Source of the DNA: Clusia tigrina
Lineage: Eukaryota; Arthropoda; Insecta; Diptera; Clusiidae
DNA: 64,000 bases
Assembly: GCA_920105625.2 (NCBI GenBank)
Contig: OV050030.1
Location: 24,522,016-24,586,015, forward strand
Reading direction: 5' to 3'
Shown: in pieces, positions 12,472 to 25,213 of the stretch
Numbering within the stretch: position 1 is the stretch's first letter
Layout of the letters: each line of letters begins with the position of its first letter
Program-made: the position numbers and the translations under genes
Notes under the pieces: model-generated
The model's input: only the letters and a program-made list of their open reading frames with translations
Told to the model about the DNA's origin: nothing
Databases searched by the model: none

Positions 12472-15400
12472 TAAAAGAAAATCATCGTAATATTAAATTA
12501 CCAATAATAATAATAATACAATAATAATAACATAAAAACATACCCCCACGCCAGCTGCATCAGAAGCAATAATAAATACATTATTATTATTATATTAAAG
12601 AAAAGAAAATAGCAATTTCAAATGCATTTTACGTAAAACATTTGCAGTTTAAATTTAAACATAATTTAAAAACAAATTAACCGAAACAAACAACAAGAAA
12701 CGAAGAGAAAATTAAAGAACAATTTAAAATTATGATATATATACATATTCTTTTTTTTTGCTGAAATAATTATACAAAATAGCGAAAGTTTTATATAAAA
12801 AGAAAAAAATAAATAAGATTGAAATGAGAAAACGTCATTTCGCCTTTGCTACAACAAAAAAAAATAAAAATATTGAAAAAACTAAACAAAATACATGGAT
12901 ATTTAATAATTTTATACATTTTTATGCATAAAAAAATACATGAATATACAATTTGTCCTACTACCGGAGGAGACAATTAAAATACACACATGCATGTAAA
13001 AATGATTTGCTTCAAATATTTCATTTTACTTAAATAATTAATAAATTATGTAAATTGGAAGCAAATACTGAAGGAATATAGAATATGTAATAGTAATAAT
13101 AATAATAAATAATCCATTGTGAATTATTATGTGCATTGTGAATAATTAATGAATCCATTGTGAAAGTGAGTGACAATGCTGGAAAGCGTGGATTGAATTC
13201 GATACATTATTAGATTATAGACTATTTTACCCAAAAGAACGCTTTGATTGGATTGTATGCTGCCATATTTTGCGCTACATTTTTACACATACATACAAAC
13301 AACTACACACAAACACACACACACACAAACACACACAAGTACACACATATACGTATCGAGAGCGACTACTTGCATTATTTAGCTAGCTAGCTAAGCTGTA
13401 TCTCGCCATCCGCTTCTTGCATGTCTCACAGTTGACTTTTGCAATAAATTCAACTTAAATTATTAATTCTAATTAGGAAAGAGAAAGCTTAAATTGTTTT
13501 TAAACAGAGAAATTGCACATTTTTGGCACCGTTTGTTGTACTCAGTTTAAGCTTTCTCATTGTAATTTCAATTTTATATTATTTGTATTCGAAATCTCTA
13601 CTTCAGTGCTATCGCAATTTTCAGACAGTTTATTTACTCATACAAATTTCAAAAAACAAGAATCTTTCAATGCATTTCTAAGGAAATTTCGTGTTTATGT
13701 AAATTTGATCACTTCATTCTTTTATGACCACTTATTCACTAAGGATAAGTTGATCAATGCAAACTGTTTAAAAATATTTTTACATGTCTTTCAAAATGTA
13801 ATTTGTGATACTTTCCCACTCTCCCTCTCTCTATCTCGTCTCCTTGTTACTTGATCTATTAATTTTCTTCCATTTCCCGCTTAATGGAATTTGGCTCAAA
13901 TTTTACATCGTTTTCTAACTTGATATGGATCCTAATTTAATAACTTTAGTAGGCATTTTTCGATCAAGTTATAGACAAAAAAAAACGTGGAAAGTTTTTA
14001 GATTGCTCATTTAACCATAGATGTGAGTAGCAAAAAAGACCTCTGGAGAAAAACTGGAAACAATGCCATAAATAATATAGGGCCGTAGCCAGTCATACCT
14101 TAACATTAATGATGGGTATTTGATCACTTTTATCTGATTATATCCTATTTTTATATAATTTTGGAAATGTGCAATTGATAATTTCAGCTTAGTCCTAGGC
14201 TGGTGATGACCTTCGCATTGGGTAGTGGCCTGTGGTGTTCATATTATTTATGCTCTTTAATTTTGTTTTGTGATTAGTCCAAAGTAATATATTCAAATCT
14301 AAATGCAAACTATCAATCAAAGCCTATATAGAGTTTAGTAGACTAGAGGCCCGATTATGCATAGCGAAAAGCGCATGCATTGTTTGCTACTCGAAGGAAC
14401 AATTGGGAATGAAACTGCCCGCTTAAGAAAAGCTTTGAATGCTGCTCGCAACTCTCAGCTACGCACCTGGCTTTAGCACTGAAAATAAATGGAATAACGT
14501 TAACTGATATTTATACATACCTATTTATACTGTGAGCAAATGGAAAGAGATGATGGGGTAAATAAGAAATACAAACAAATTAAATATTTTGCTGATTAAT
14601 CTTTGAATTAATAATAATTTGAATTAATTTTCTGTTTGCGATTCTTTTTGATATTTTATGTTTTTATACATTTTAAGTTTTTAGCACATTCAAATTGGTA
14701 TCGCATTTCTAGAGTATAAATAAAGTTTGTTCTTTCATCAACACAGTTAAATTTAAGTGTTTTCGATAAATGTGAATATTATATTTTGTTTTCAATTTTT
14801 TTTTTTTTATATATATAAACTATATGTATACAAATAACAAAATATATGTGCTATTTTTTTTATATACAAGTACATGATTATATACATATTATTATCGTCA
14901 TTTATTAAATAATTAGTATGTTTATATGTGTGTCTCAGCATGAAATTAATTAGCATTACAAAAAAACAAACAACAAACCATGTAGCAGAAAATTCAGCAC
15001 AACAACTATTATTCTTTTTATAAAATAAAAAAATTATAAATGATATTTATAATTTGCATAAGTTTACATATAAAATGCCTTGATATAAAACATGATTTTT
15101 TTTAAATAAAATATTTAATATTTTACAAAAATTTGTTTTTATTTGTATTTTAGTTGTTCTAATTTTTTTCGATATCTTTTCCAAGCATTTTAATATTGGA
15201 ATGCATGTCAAAATTAAGTTCTTCAAATAATTTCTTTACGCAATATAAATATAATTTAGATTATTCTATAAAAAAAATTAAGTAATTTTTCGACTAAACA
15301 AATTTCAATAAGAAGAAACAATTTTTAGTTTTCCTTTAATTATTTGAAAATATTGACTTATGTATGTGTTAATTAATAGTTAATGCAAGCTGGTGAAGAC

Positions 15401-16070
15401 GTTTCTTTCTTTATGAATGATTTTCCTCTTTTCTCTATATAAATTTCGGGAATATCCAAGCTTCACCTTCAAAGTTCCATAATTTTGCTAAAGGAAAATC
15501 GATTAAATTAAATTTAATAAATAGCACACAATAATTAAAATTCTTATATTTTTCGCATGTTATCCCAATTTTAAATTAACTTTGTAAGTGAATGTTATTA
15601 GTCTCATTAAGTTTTTAATGCACAAGCCCAGCTTACATGGCGACCTACTCGTATAGAATACACCTCCCACAGTATACCACAATCGTGACAAGTAGACTAT
15701 TCGTTAGCGGTACTGTCAGAATCCACAACGCGAATATGAACAAAGTGGAAAAAGATGGTTCCCACAATGATTGGAATTAAAATTTGTAACTAGGAAAACT
15801 ATTTGACCACGTAACAATATTACAACACTATGGTGAACTCTTTAATGAAGTCAGCAGCATAGCGAGGTTTCCTCGTCCAGTTGGCTTTCCCCAAAATAGT
15901 ATCCATGTTGGAATTGGTGCACCCAACTCACAAAAATCCAAAAATTGGACGTGTGAAAGGAATTTTCTTAATAAAATTTCCAATTATAATTAGACGAATT
16001 AATTAAGTCAATAAACTGCGTCATTTTAATGCACTCGCAAATAAAATTATTAAAAATTCGAGATGATTAA
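12472..16070. other. Downstream of drk: 3' UTR and AT-rich intergenic DNA
   Basis: Very AT-rich. The first AATAAA after the drk stop is at 12571-12576, with more AATAAA/ATTAAA words further on, so the 3' end cannot be fixed from sequence. A CA-rich microsatellite lies at about 13305-13345 and an AGCT run at 13380-13396. No convincing gene; the 113-aa frame at 13513-13854 is low-complexity. Confidence 0.5.
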
Positions 16071-16814
16071 CTAGACGGTGTCAAATGTAACGAGTACTCG
16101 TTGAGACGTTTCTCTCGTTTTCACCACCTCGACTACAAGAAGAAAAAAAAAGAAGGCAGACAATTCGGCTTGATATATTTCACCACTTCCCGCACAATAG
16201 GAACGATTTGTGCACTTCACAATCAAGGCAGACAATTCTGTTTGAAATGTATTCCTGTCAGGTGTTCGAGTATTTGTTTGCATGAAATCTAATTTGGAAA
16301 TAGAACCATAGAAATATTTTTTTTTCCTTTTTTTAATACAAAACTTCCACAAAATATATTGACGCCCTAAGCCACGATACTTCTGATACTTTTGTATCTG
16401 GAATTAGATTGTAGGCTACATTTATATATAGTGTTTCAGTTCCAGACTTTAGCATACAAATTATTCGAATTATTTGACTATATTGCTATAAGTACAAAAT
16501 GAATTAGTTAACAAGGTAGTTAGACATTAAAGTCTTTATCAAGTGGGTTGTATTAAGAATACGTGTCTGATCAACCAATTAAAAGAAGTTTTATCACATT
16601 TGTGTTCACACTATAAAATTCATAATAACACCAACGAATTTCGCATTTCACTTTAAGGCTGCAGATTTACAATTACAAAGCCTTCCCTAACAATATCGGC
16701 GAATGCTATATGTATATATATTCTCAAATATACATTTACCAGTTTGTGTGTAAATTTAGTATATATGTATGTTTTACATTTTCATTAAGGGTTTTCACCA
16801 AACTTTATAAATGT
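16071..16814. other. Intergenic, no gene recognised
   Basis: Contains two related words on the minus strand, encoding FQTELSA and YQAELSA, that faintly recall the FQAE motif of retrotransposon RNase H. They are too short to call an element. Otherwise AT-rich with nothing supported. Confidence 0.4.
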
Positions 16815-17230
16815 GAAACTACTCTCAAATATTTTGAAGGAACATTTTATTTAAAAAACCACAAAAAATTGCACTTTCAAACTATTTTATGGAAATTTAT
16901 TTTTAAAACATACAAAAAAACAATACTTTCAAACAATTCGTTGAAAGTTTATTTGAAAAAACTACAAAAATACATAAATAATTTTCTCTTAAAATACTAT
17001 TATTATTATTACTTGAAAAATAATAACTTAATTATTATTTTACATTGCAAGGGGAGCACTAGCTTCAGCTCTCCATTAAAATACTTTTAAATAATTTGAT
17101 GGAAAATTATTTTAAAAAACTATAAAAACATAAAAATAAATTTCCATTAAAATACTTTCAAATATTTTGATGGAAAAGTATTTCAAACAAATATTACTTT
17201 CAAACATTTCGACGCAAACTTATTTTAATA
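16815..17230. repeat. Degenerate tandem repeats of about 60 bp, interrupted by a SINE end
   Basis: Units resembling ACTTTCAAACATTTTGATGG followed by AAATTTATTTTAAAAAACTA and AAAAACAT recur about six times with much divergence. A 77-bp SINE fragment is inserted in the middle (16999-17075). Confidence 0.5.
16999..17075 (-). mobile_element. 5'-truncated SINE end, 77 bp, with 10-bp direct repeats
   Basis: Minus-strand fragment with the GTGCTCCCCTTGCAATG body and an (AAT)n tail. It is bounded by TTAAAATACT at 16989-16998 and again at 17076-17085. Almost the same fragment occurs at 20158-20233. Because the surrounding satellite also contains TTAAAATACTT, the flanking repeat may owe something to the satellite. 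Confidence 0.6.
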
Positions 17231-19380
17231 TATTACAAACAATATTTTGAGGTTTTAAACGTACCAACTCTTTGCTATAGATAGCCAACCCAATAGGAAA
17301 TATGAAGGGTGCATTTAGTTTGCTCACAAAAATAGCTTTTTCAAGTTCCACATAAATTTGAAAAATCATTTTTTAAAGTTATGCATTTATAACGTTTCGT
17401 AAATACCCATTTGCATTTTTAATCGTCATTTGAACCAGTCACATTCAACTATAATATAAACTTGCAGGATCGAATTAAGTAATATGAATTATATATTTGC
17501 CATGTCTTAGATTAGATCTAGATATAATAGGAAGTGAAAAGTAAAATTCTTACAAATATGGAATTATGATCTACGCTCACACCGCCAAAATCGATTGCAC
17601 ATATGTACTTACTGTAGCCGTTATAAACGAACTTTTATAACACTTTATTAACTCTTGGGCACCAAATCAAATAAAGCGCAAATAAAATGAAACTAATTGA
17701 ACTGCACTAGAATTTTAGATAAACACTAATAAGAGTACGAGTATGTATGTATGTATAAAATTATATTAATATATTTTTAAGGGGGTGTTTGCAAATGCCC
17801 CAAAATAGCGATAATAACAAAACACCAATTTTATAGGTTTTATAGAAGTACGAGTAACCAATTGGGATTTTTTTCACTTATTTATATAAGAGTAGACAAA
17901 TAGTGATTTCATGTATATGTCAAACAATGCCAAAAGTACTGCAAATGAGACAAATATTCTTAATGTGTATTATTATAGATATCAGCGTCATGAATTTAAG
18001 TAATATAAAACTTTCAAACACTCGTTCTTAATGTGTAAATCTTCAATCCATTAAAAGATTTTTAAAAATTTAGTAAACGAAGGCCCCATTTTCACCAATA
18101 AATTTTCAGTTCACAGTTTTCAACATTTCAAACGGTATATAGATATATACTGAAAAGCCGTTGCAACTCAACAATAGAAAACTCGAAGTGGTGATTGATT
18201 GGTGAAGTAGCCCCAATAATTCCGTTTGCTTCTGTTTTAATAAATTGTATGTACGAGTATAAAAAAATAATAGATTAATGAAGAAATTGAATAAACTTTT
18301 GACTATATGGAACATAAGCCGATATATGCTAATAACGACAAGGACAATTTTTAATAATGATTCTAAACCTTTGGTGATTCTCTACGAGAATTGCATGCAT
18401 TATTTTTTTCGAATTTAATAAATTTAATTACATCTCATTTCAAAGAAATGTAAAAGTGAATAGGCCAAAATATGCAAAAGTATTCCTAGAAAAAAAAAGA
18501 AAATATTAATAATCTACTTCTTCAAAATTTTCAATAAAATTGTGACATTAACAAAAAAATTATATATATAATCGCAAATGTATATCGTATATATATATAT
18601 ATATATATAAACAACTCACTAAAAGCAAAGATAGTTCAAACTATTGTGAAGGATCTCTGCTAAAAATAATATGTATTTAACTTAATCATAGCAATAAAAA
18701 ACAAACCAATAGAAACACTCATTGAACTCCGTATTAACAATTTTGAGAGAAAAAAAGTACTAAAATATAATAATGTAGAAAAACAAGACACTTTATTTTA
18801 ATTTTTTACGTATGTATTAAAATTAAGCCTAAATTAAGTTACAAATATATACAAAATATTAATAAAAGGAATCAGTCAACATACTCATATACACGACATT
18901 TTTGCAATATATCTAATATAATATGAACGTGTCCGAATCCTTTGGACACACACAAATGAGGGTAAAAAATTGAAATGAAAATGAAATGTTTGGAATCTAA
19001 CTATAAAGTAAATAACAAAAAAATGTAATAAATACAATCATAAAAATAGTTTTACTTTATTTTTTGACTCTAGTTACTTTTTATTGAAATCACTATAACT
19101 GGAATGGGAACTCTGGAACAGGGAAAATTATGCTATTTTTTATGAGTGTTAATTAATAAGGAATGGAGTCTCAAAAACTATAGTTTTTCATTAGTTTATA
19201 ATAAATAGCTGAATCACATATACATTTATAGGCACAGTTACACAGTGTATACGCAAGCAATTTAAAAGGACTTACATATATTTTTTATAAGATTTTCTTT
19301 TCTATTTGTGAGTATAAAGTTAGGAATCCCATGATCCTTAAATTTAATATAACCAAACATTTCCAGAAAAAAAGATGGTA
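17231..19380. other. AT-rich intergenic DNA, no gene recognised
   Basis: Contains a short (TA)n run at about 18589-18609 and many A/T tracts. No recognisable coding sequence on either strand. Confidence 0.6.
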
Positions 19381-19545
19381 ATTCCAAAACATGGCTAGGA
19401 TATTTAATACTTAATATCGGAAGAACCAAACCAATTCATCCAAAACATGGCTAGGATATATAAAATTTAATATTAGAATAAACAGCTAATACCAAAATCA
19501 TGTCTGCCACTGTGAAGATTGTACCTCCAAAACATGGCTTTTAAA
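19381..19545. repeat. Three copies of CCAAAACATGGCT
   Basis: CCAAAACATGGCTAGGATAT occurs near 19386 and again near 19441, and TCCAAAACATGGCTTTTAAA near 19528. They lie directly beside the mariner relic and may be part of its decayed end or an older tandem repeat. Confidence 0.4.
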
Positions 19546-19559
19546 CGAGTCTACAGCTA

Positions 19560-20135
19560 CTTCCGGGGACGAAAATAGTTGATTGCGCAGTTTATCTTTG
19601 ATGGTCGGAAACAAAAATTAATCGTTATTTGCCAAATCCGGACTGTAAGTTGGATAAAAAGTCATTTCGAGTTTTGTCTCTGCCAAATTTTCGCCACATA
19701 CTCAGACGTATGTGAGATCGTATTGTTGTGGTGTAGAATGCAGAGGTCGTTATGCAGTAGGTCGTCGCAGCACTTCGATCCGAGAACATTGCTTACGAGC
19801 AGCCAAATTGAATGTATATTGGAGGCCGCAACGCCTACGTATGCTTCAATCTCAGAGTATGTCACTTTACGATCTTGCATTTTCCGCGCATGCACAGCAT
19901 CAATGTTTTCAGGGAGAATAACTATTTTTGGATGACCCTCCCTAAATTAGTCCATAATTGAATTCAGTATACCAGCAATAAATGTATGTATAGTGGCCTT
20001 AGATGAGGCTTCAACGCCATATATCGAATTAAGTTCATCGAGGCCGAGTTGAGATATTCCACGTTGAAAGTTGTGAAAAATAATCGCACGAAAATGTTCT
20101 CGAGTTAATTCCATGTTCTCCATCAATTTTTAAGG
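19560..20135 (-). pseudogene. Mariner transposase relic
   Basis: Read on the minus strand from 20122 it gives MELTREHFRAIIFHNFQRG, then ELNSIYGVEASSKATIHTFI and a run containing PENIDAVHARKMQDRKVTYS, typical of a mariner N-terminal DNA-binding region. Further on is LLHNDLCILHHNNTISHTS, which recalls the catalytic HDNA..HT block. The part between is missing and frames are broken, so it is an internally deleted, dead copy. It is a different lineage from the intact element at 401. Confidence 0.65.
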
Positions 20136-20157
20136 TACTCTACCAGAGAAGATTTAT

Positions 20158-20233
20158 TATTACTTAAAAAATAATAACTTAATTAGTATTTTACATTGCA
20201 AGGGGAGCACTAGCTGCCAGGGCCTTCAGCTCG
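20158..20233 (-). mobile_element. 5'-truncated SINE end, 76 bp, with 11-bp duplication
   Basis: Body AGCTAGTGCTCCCCTTGCAA and an AT-rich tail on the minus strand. It is flanked exactly by AGAAGATTTAT at 20147-20157 and 20234-20244. Nearly the same sequence as 16999-17075. The perfect 11-bp direct repeat is good evidence for target-primed insertion. Confidence 0.75.
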
Positions 20234-20283
20234 AGAAGATTTATATTCTTCTCTGTTCTAAACAGCATGTCTGAAAAGACTTA

Positions 20284-20705
20284 AGGCCCGAATACAATAA
20301 AGCGAGAGGACGAGACGAGAGCGAGACCGAGTCTCGGCCGAGATCTCGTTTTGCACTGTCTCGCATTCTAATATACAATCAACAAAGTGCGAGCCATATT
20401 TACACAAAAGCAAAAGTGTTAAAAAACTATCAAAAACTAAATGTTTTGAAATTTTTTATTAATAAAATAAACGCGGAGCCACAAACAGCAAAGCAGAAAT
20501 GAACAAATGTCTATCACAAAACAGTTGATTACTTTGCCAAATTGTCTCGGACGAGAGTGCGAGGAATTTCTAATTTTTTAGAAATGCCTCGTCTCGCAGT
20601 ATCGCATCACGCATTATTGTATATTGCCACATACAATCCTTTGGTACAAATTCTTTTTGACATCTCGGCCGAGACTCGGTCTCTCGCATTATTGTATTCG
20701 GGCCT
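20284..20705. mobile_element. PIF/Harbinger-like MITE, 422 bp
   Basis: The ends are AGGCCCGAATACAATAA and its inverted copy, continuing imperfectly through GCGAGAG…CTCGGCCGAGAT. TTA flanks both sides (20281-20283 and 20706-20708), the 3-bp duplication typical of Harbinger elements. The interior is AT-rich with no transposase. The ends are GC-rich and would fold into a long hairpin. Assignment rests on duplication size only. Confidence 0.75.
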
Positions 20706-20708
20706 TTA

Positions 20709-21853
20709 CTGAGTACCGATGAAGGAAATGTCAGATTGCATAGCGCAGTTTTCATATCTCAAAACTTTCCTTATCGTTCCTAGTACAGATCAAATCAAGG
20801 CGTACTAATACGGTGGCCGCAAGGCTACAACAGCAACAATTTCAATAAATTATATTATCATTTAATTGCAGTAGGTTACAACAGCTCATCGCTGTTGACA
20901 GCCAATCAAATTAATGGACGAAAAAACTATTAAGAAGTTTGATTTTCCCTAGCGTCCAACATGGATTGAATGATATTCAAGATAGAACAAAACGCCTTCA
21001 CAAAAAATAAATTTATTTTAATAAGGGGACTTAATTGAATAATACTTAATATATTGAAAATCTGACCATCTAATATTAAAGGCCATATTCACATTAGTAT
21101 CATATCTATTATGTTAGACACGGTTTTATGTTGAAATCTATATCTAATCAATTTGATTTTATATATACATTGCAAAATTAGTTCAACCTACGCAATTATG
21201 TGTGAAGTTATTTGTATTCAAAAGGAAACTACATCAACTACTCGGCAAAGGAAGTGTTCGGTCTTTTACGAAAGAAAGTTTTAACAGTCAAAAAGTGAAC
21301 GTTTCTTTTGAACAAATTTTCGATTTTTTCTTCTTTTTTGTTATAATACTACCTCAAAATTATTAATATTTTTCTCAAAATTTTATTTTATACTTTATTT
21401 TCTCGAACATAAAAGCCATTCACAATAAATTTTTTGGTAAACTGCAACACTGTGAAAATAATGTTCAACTTTCAGTTTACCTTGTGTGACATTTGATTGC
21501 AACGACTTTCACTCTGCTGTCGTGTTTCTCGGCAAATTCGTTTTAATTGTCATACGATTTCGTGCGTGGTGCTGCATTCCTCCGGTTGTGCGCTGCGCGA
21601 TCTATATAGCAAAAACTAGTTCTAATTTGTGCAAAAAAGTTAAAAAATTAGAGAAAAATGCATTCATAAAATAAAACAAGGTCAATTACAAGTGATTTAA
21701 GCAAATATAAATAGATCAATTCACAACCAACAAAAGCACGTGAAGAATCAGCACAACAAATTCAATGGTTCACACTTAATTTTTGCTTGCTTGCATTAAT
21801 TAATTATAAATTATATAGTAATATTTAGCTGAAAATCGTTTCTTCAAACCACC
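20709..21853 (+). promoter_or_regulatory. Probable promoter and 5' UTR of phosphotransferase gene
   Basis: The 1.1 kb upstream of the first coding exon is AT-rich with a less AT-rich stretch at about 21480-21610. The transcription start could lie there, but no clear TATA or initiator can be singled out. CACCATG surrounds the start codon at 21854 and suits insect translation initiation. No other gene seen here. Confidence 0.35.
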
Positions 21854-22071
21854 ATGCCATTGTTAAATTACAAGGAACGCATACTCAGTCCACAACAGCT
21901 GAGAAAACTGTCGGAACATAAGTACTCGTGTTTTAGTGCCAGCATAGCGGATCCATTGCTGCAGCCTTGGTGGAATTGGCTAGTATCCAAAACGCCCATT
22001 TGGCTAGCGCCCAATCTAATCACAATTATCGGACTGATCGTCAATATATTGACGACATTAATCTTAATTTG
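21854..22071 (+). CDS. bbc: Choline/ethanolamine phosphotransferase, exon 1
   Basis: First coding exon of a CDP-alcohol phosphotransferase, an ER/Golgi membrane enzyme that joins CDP-choline or CDP-ethanolamine to diacylglycerol, the last step of the Kennedy pathway. Encodes 72 residues: LSPQQLRKLSEHKYSC at 11-26, then LLQPWWNWLVSKTPIWLAPN at 35-54 and a first membrane helix LITIIGLIVNILTTLILI at 55-72. These match the N-terminus of animal CEPT1/CHPT1 proteins. ATG in CACCATG context. Donor GTAAGT; two bases (TG) of a Cys codon are carried to exon 2, 27.8 kb away. Drosophila bbc is the likely orthologue; the symbol is from memory. Confidence 0.95.
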
Positions 22072-23960
22072 GTAAGTAACAAAAGCCTCGGAGAAATTGC
22101 TGTTAGTTGTTTTTCCAATTTCCCACTTTCCTCTGCTTTTGTTTTTGTTGCTTCGCACATTTTTTTCTAATAAGAAACTAAAACGGCTGAGTAATTAAAT
22201 ATAATTTGTCATAATGGCTATGAAGGTGTTGGTGAGAGTGAGAGGGAATTACATTCGACCGCGGCTGTGCAAATCTAATACAATTGTATTTGGTGCGAAT
22301 TGCTACAAAAAACGCTGATATGAAATTTTGGAAAAGATAACAAGGAATTTTGTATTTCTTATTACCTTTACATTCTAATTTGTTTCTTATATATTGCATG
22401 TGTGACCAGTCCCGTTTTAACGACATTTGATATTTGCATTTTTCTGACCCTCAAAATTTGACCGTTATTGCTTTGTGTTGCTCTTGCCACCACCACCTTT
22501 TTGTTATTTTTATTATTTTTGCTTTGTAATGCTATTTGGAGGACTTTGTTGTTTATTTCGCACTTTTTTGATTTTAGTCGAAGGGCGGGCAAAAAGTTTT
22601 GTTTTTGTTTTGATTGTTTAATATCCTCTTTGCAGCTGTTTGAGGTGAATTACTACACCTTTCTTAATTGTCCAGTTAGTCATTTTGTGCTACTGTTAAA
22701 TTGAACGGTTTCTTATGAAAATATCTCATTGAAACTATAATATTCTCATATAATTATAATAATAATAAATCAATAGAACCAATTTCCGCAAAAATTTATT
22801 TCGTTATCAAATGCCACTACAAGTGGATTACCAATCTAAATAATTTCATTATTACCACTTAGTTTAGGCTGTATTTTTTGCAAGGAATTTGCACATGGTG
22901 CTCGCATTTAGTATGCATGTATGTAATGAGGATCCAGTCACAATAAACAATTGAGCTATTAAGGTTTTTGTTGTTGTTGGTGAGGAAACAGCTAAGGTTC
23001 AAGTAAATGGTTCACCAGTAACAAAGTATAACAACATGTCATGAACTTGGCGCGAATTTCGTAGTTGAAAAATTTTAAGTTTTTCTGTTAAGTAGAGTAT
23101 TGCAAATTTGGAGGCAATTAAGACCTCATTGTGAGTAGGTCTCTGAAAAAATATGTGGAACAATTTGCACTAATAATTATAATCGTAAAAAGAATTGGAG
23201 TGAAGCTATGCTAGAGTGCAAATATACAAATATTTTATTTATAGTGGCTGTTCTAAGAAGAAGAGTTCGTTTGTAATTACATAGATGGCTACTTATGCCA
23301 TTAAAAAGGAGTCCTCCTAGCTGACAAAAAATTGTATATTCGACATACATAAAAACTTGCAAATCTGACGGCGTTTTAAATTATAGTTGATATTTCTGCG
23401 ATGTTGATATTACTAGATACACTTTAAAGCATAAAATCTATCATAAATTACTCAAATTTGGATGCAGCATTTACCGTACAACAAAATGAATGATTTGTTA
23501 CTGGGTGTAATTAATTTGTAGCATTTCCAGTAAACAAAACAAACGTAGAGTGGAGATATGACTATGTAGACGACCGTATTTACTTACCCTCTGTCTTTTT
23601 AACTACTACGTATTGTATGCAGAAAAGCTGACTAGGCGCTGATAAGGCGTTCACATTTTCTATCATTCTATTAAACTCATATCTTGATGTGAAGTCAACC
23701 GTTTGATTCTGGTGTGCATTTCAGAGTAGTCAATTATAAACAAAGTTGTACTCATTGCTGGAAATATATTATTCTTTCTTTTTAATCTACCGTTTATCTA
23801 GCTGATTTGGCAATATTTCATTTTGTATTTTGTGTACCGCCATAAATTCTAAGCACAATAGCAAACAAACAATATAACCAACAAAAAAAGAGAAATACTA
23901 AAATGTTAAACGAAATATAAATAACCAAGCAACGGTGTAGGTTTCATAAATATAGATAAT
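22072..23960. other. Start of 27.8-kb intron 1 of phosphotransferase gene
   Basis: AT-rich intron sequence. No gene or clear repeat recognised before the retrotransposon insertion at about 23961. Short frames at 22178-22704 look like chance. Confidence 0.6.
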
Positions 23961-24034
23961 GTAATGATTGTAAGGGTTAGGCTAAGGCCTTTATGCACTG
24001 CGACCAACTTGATCTATTGTGCGCCCCTTCGTAC

Positions 24035-25150
24035 TTAATTATTTAGTATACTTAGTATATCAAGGAATCGGACCAGCTCCTTTGGGCAGAGCATTTGAAG
24101 GTCTTCTAGTATATAGGAACCTAAGATCCTGTGTCTCCTGTGGCCTAATGCATCACAGTTGGTGATTAAGTGTCCTACAGACTCCTCTTCATCACAGCAG
24201 AATCTGCAAGTTCTCGAGCTGGATATACCTATTTTGTGTAGGTGTTTGTTGCAGGCGAAGTGGCCTGTTAATGCTCCAGAGAGTGATCTAAGGCATTTTT
24301 TGTTTAAGGTAAGAGCGATTTTTGCTCTATTAGCGTCAAAGCTCAGGAATTTTTTGGAGTGATCGAGGCCGTCAATGCCATTCCAATATTCGCTGATTTT
24401 ATGTTGGATCCATTTTTTGGTCTCTTGTTTTATGTTGTTTTTATTAAAGCCAAAGAAGGGGGTGGGTCCAATAAATGATCCTTCAGCCCCTTTTTTGGCA
24501 TAAAGGTCTGCCTTTTCGTTACCTTCGTGTCCTTCGTGTCCTGGCACCCAAACCAGAGAGACCTGATTGTGGATGGCCAGTTCGTTGAGTGCGTTGTTAC
24601 ACTCTATAAGGACTTTTGATGTAAATGTGTAGCTTTTAAGAGCTTTGAGGACTGATTGACTGTCTGAGAGTATTTTAATTTTTACTCCTTTAAGTCCTCT
24701 TTTAGATAAGATTTCCACTGTTTCCATTATAGCATAGAGCTCCGCATGGAAAATCGTGGTATCTGCACTTAGGGTTATTGATTTGTGTGCTCTAGGTCCC
24801 ACTATTCCTGCTCCTACCCCCTTGAGCGTTTTGGATCCATCTGTATACAATTTTTGCGAATCATCGTGTAGCCATGTTGGGCTATCGTTCCACTCCTCCC
24901 TTGATGGGAATATGACATTGTACCTCTTGGTGAAATTGAGTACTGAGTCTGTGTGGTCACTTACCTGGGTCATGTGCATAGCATCTTTGACCAAATTTAG
25001 AATTTCTAGGTGTCCAGTGAGGTTTGCTGGTTTGAATTTTTCATTTGCATGGATTGAGAGTGCTTGCCTTGCAGCTTCCTCTTGTATTGCTAGGTGTAGC
25101 GGTGGTAAATTTAACAGCGCTTCCATGCCAGCAGTTGGGGTAGTTCTCAT
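24035..25150 (-). pseudogene. ORF2 part 3: RNase H and cysteine tail
   Basis: 371-aa open segment. The RNase H active-site residues are visible: D in KLYTDGSKT, E in FHAELYAIMET, D in ILSDSQSVLKAL, and the closing D of NEKADLYAKK after WVPGHEGHEGNE. A C-terminal C..CC…H….C motif (CRFCCDEEESVGHLITNC) follows, as in RNase H-bearing non-LTR elements. The frame is separated from the RT segment upstream by a shift near 25215, beside a run of T and C bases. Confidence 0.9.
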
Positions 25151-25213
25151 AGCCCCTGTGATGCTTAGGCATGCCAGCCTTTGTAATTTGCACAGTTTTA
25201 ATTTGGCTGTTGT

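Noticed and set aside
13513..13854. 113-aa frame downstream of drk
   Set aside because: Phe/Leu-rich read-through of AT-rich DNA ending in a CT repeat; no motif.
16071..16352. Possible RNase H fragment (FQTELSA, YQAELSA)
   Set aside because: Only two 7-residue similarities without the surrounding TDGS or DSQ motifs.
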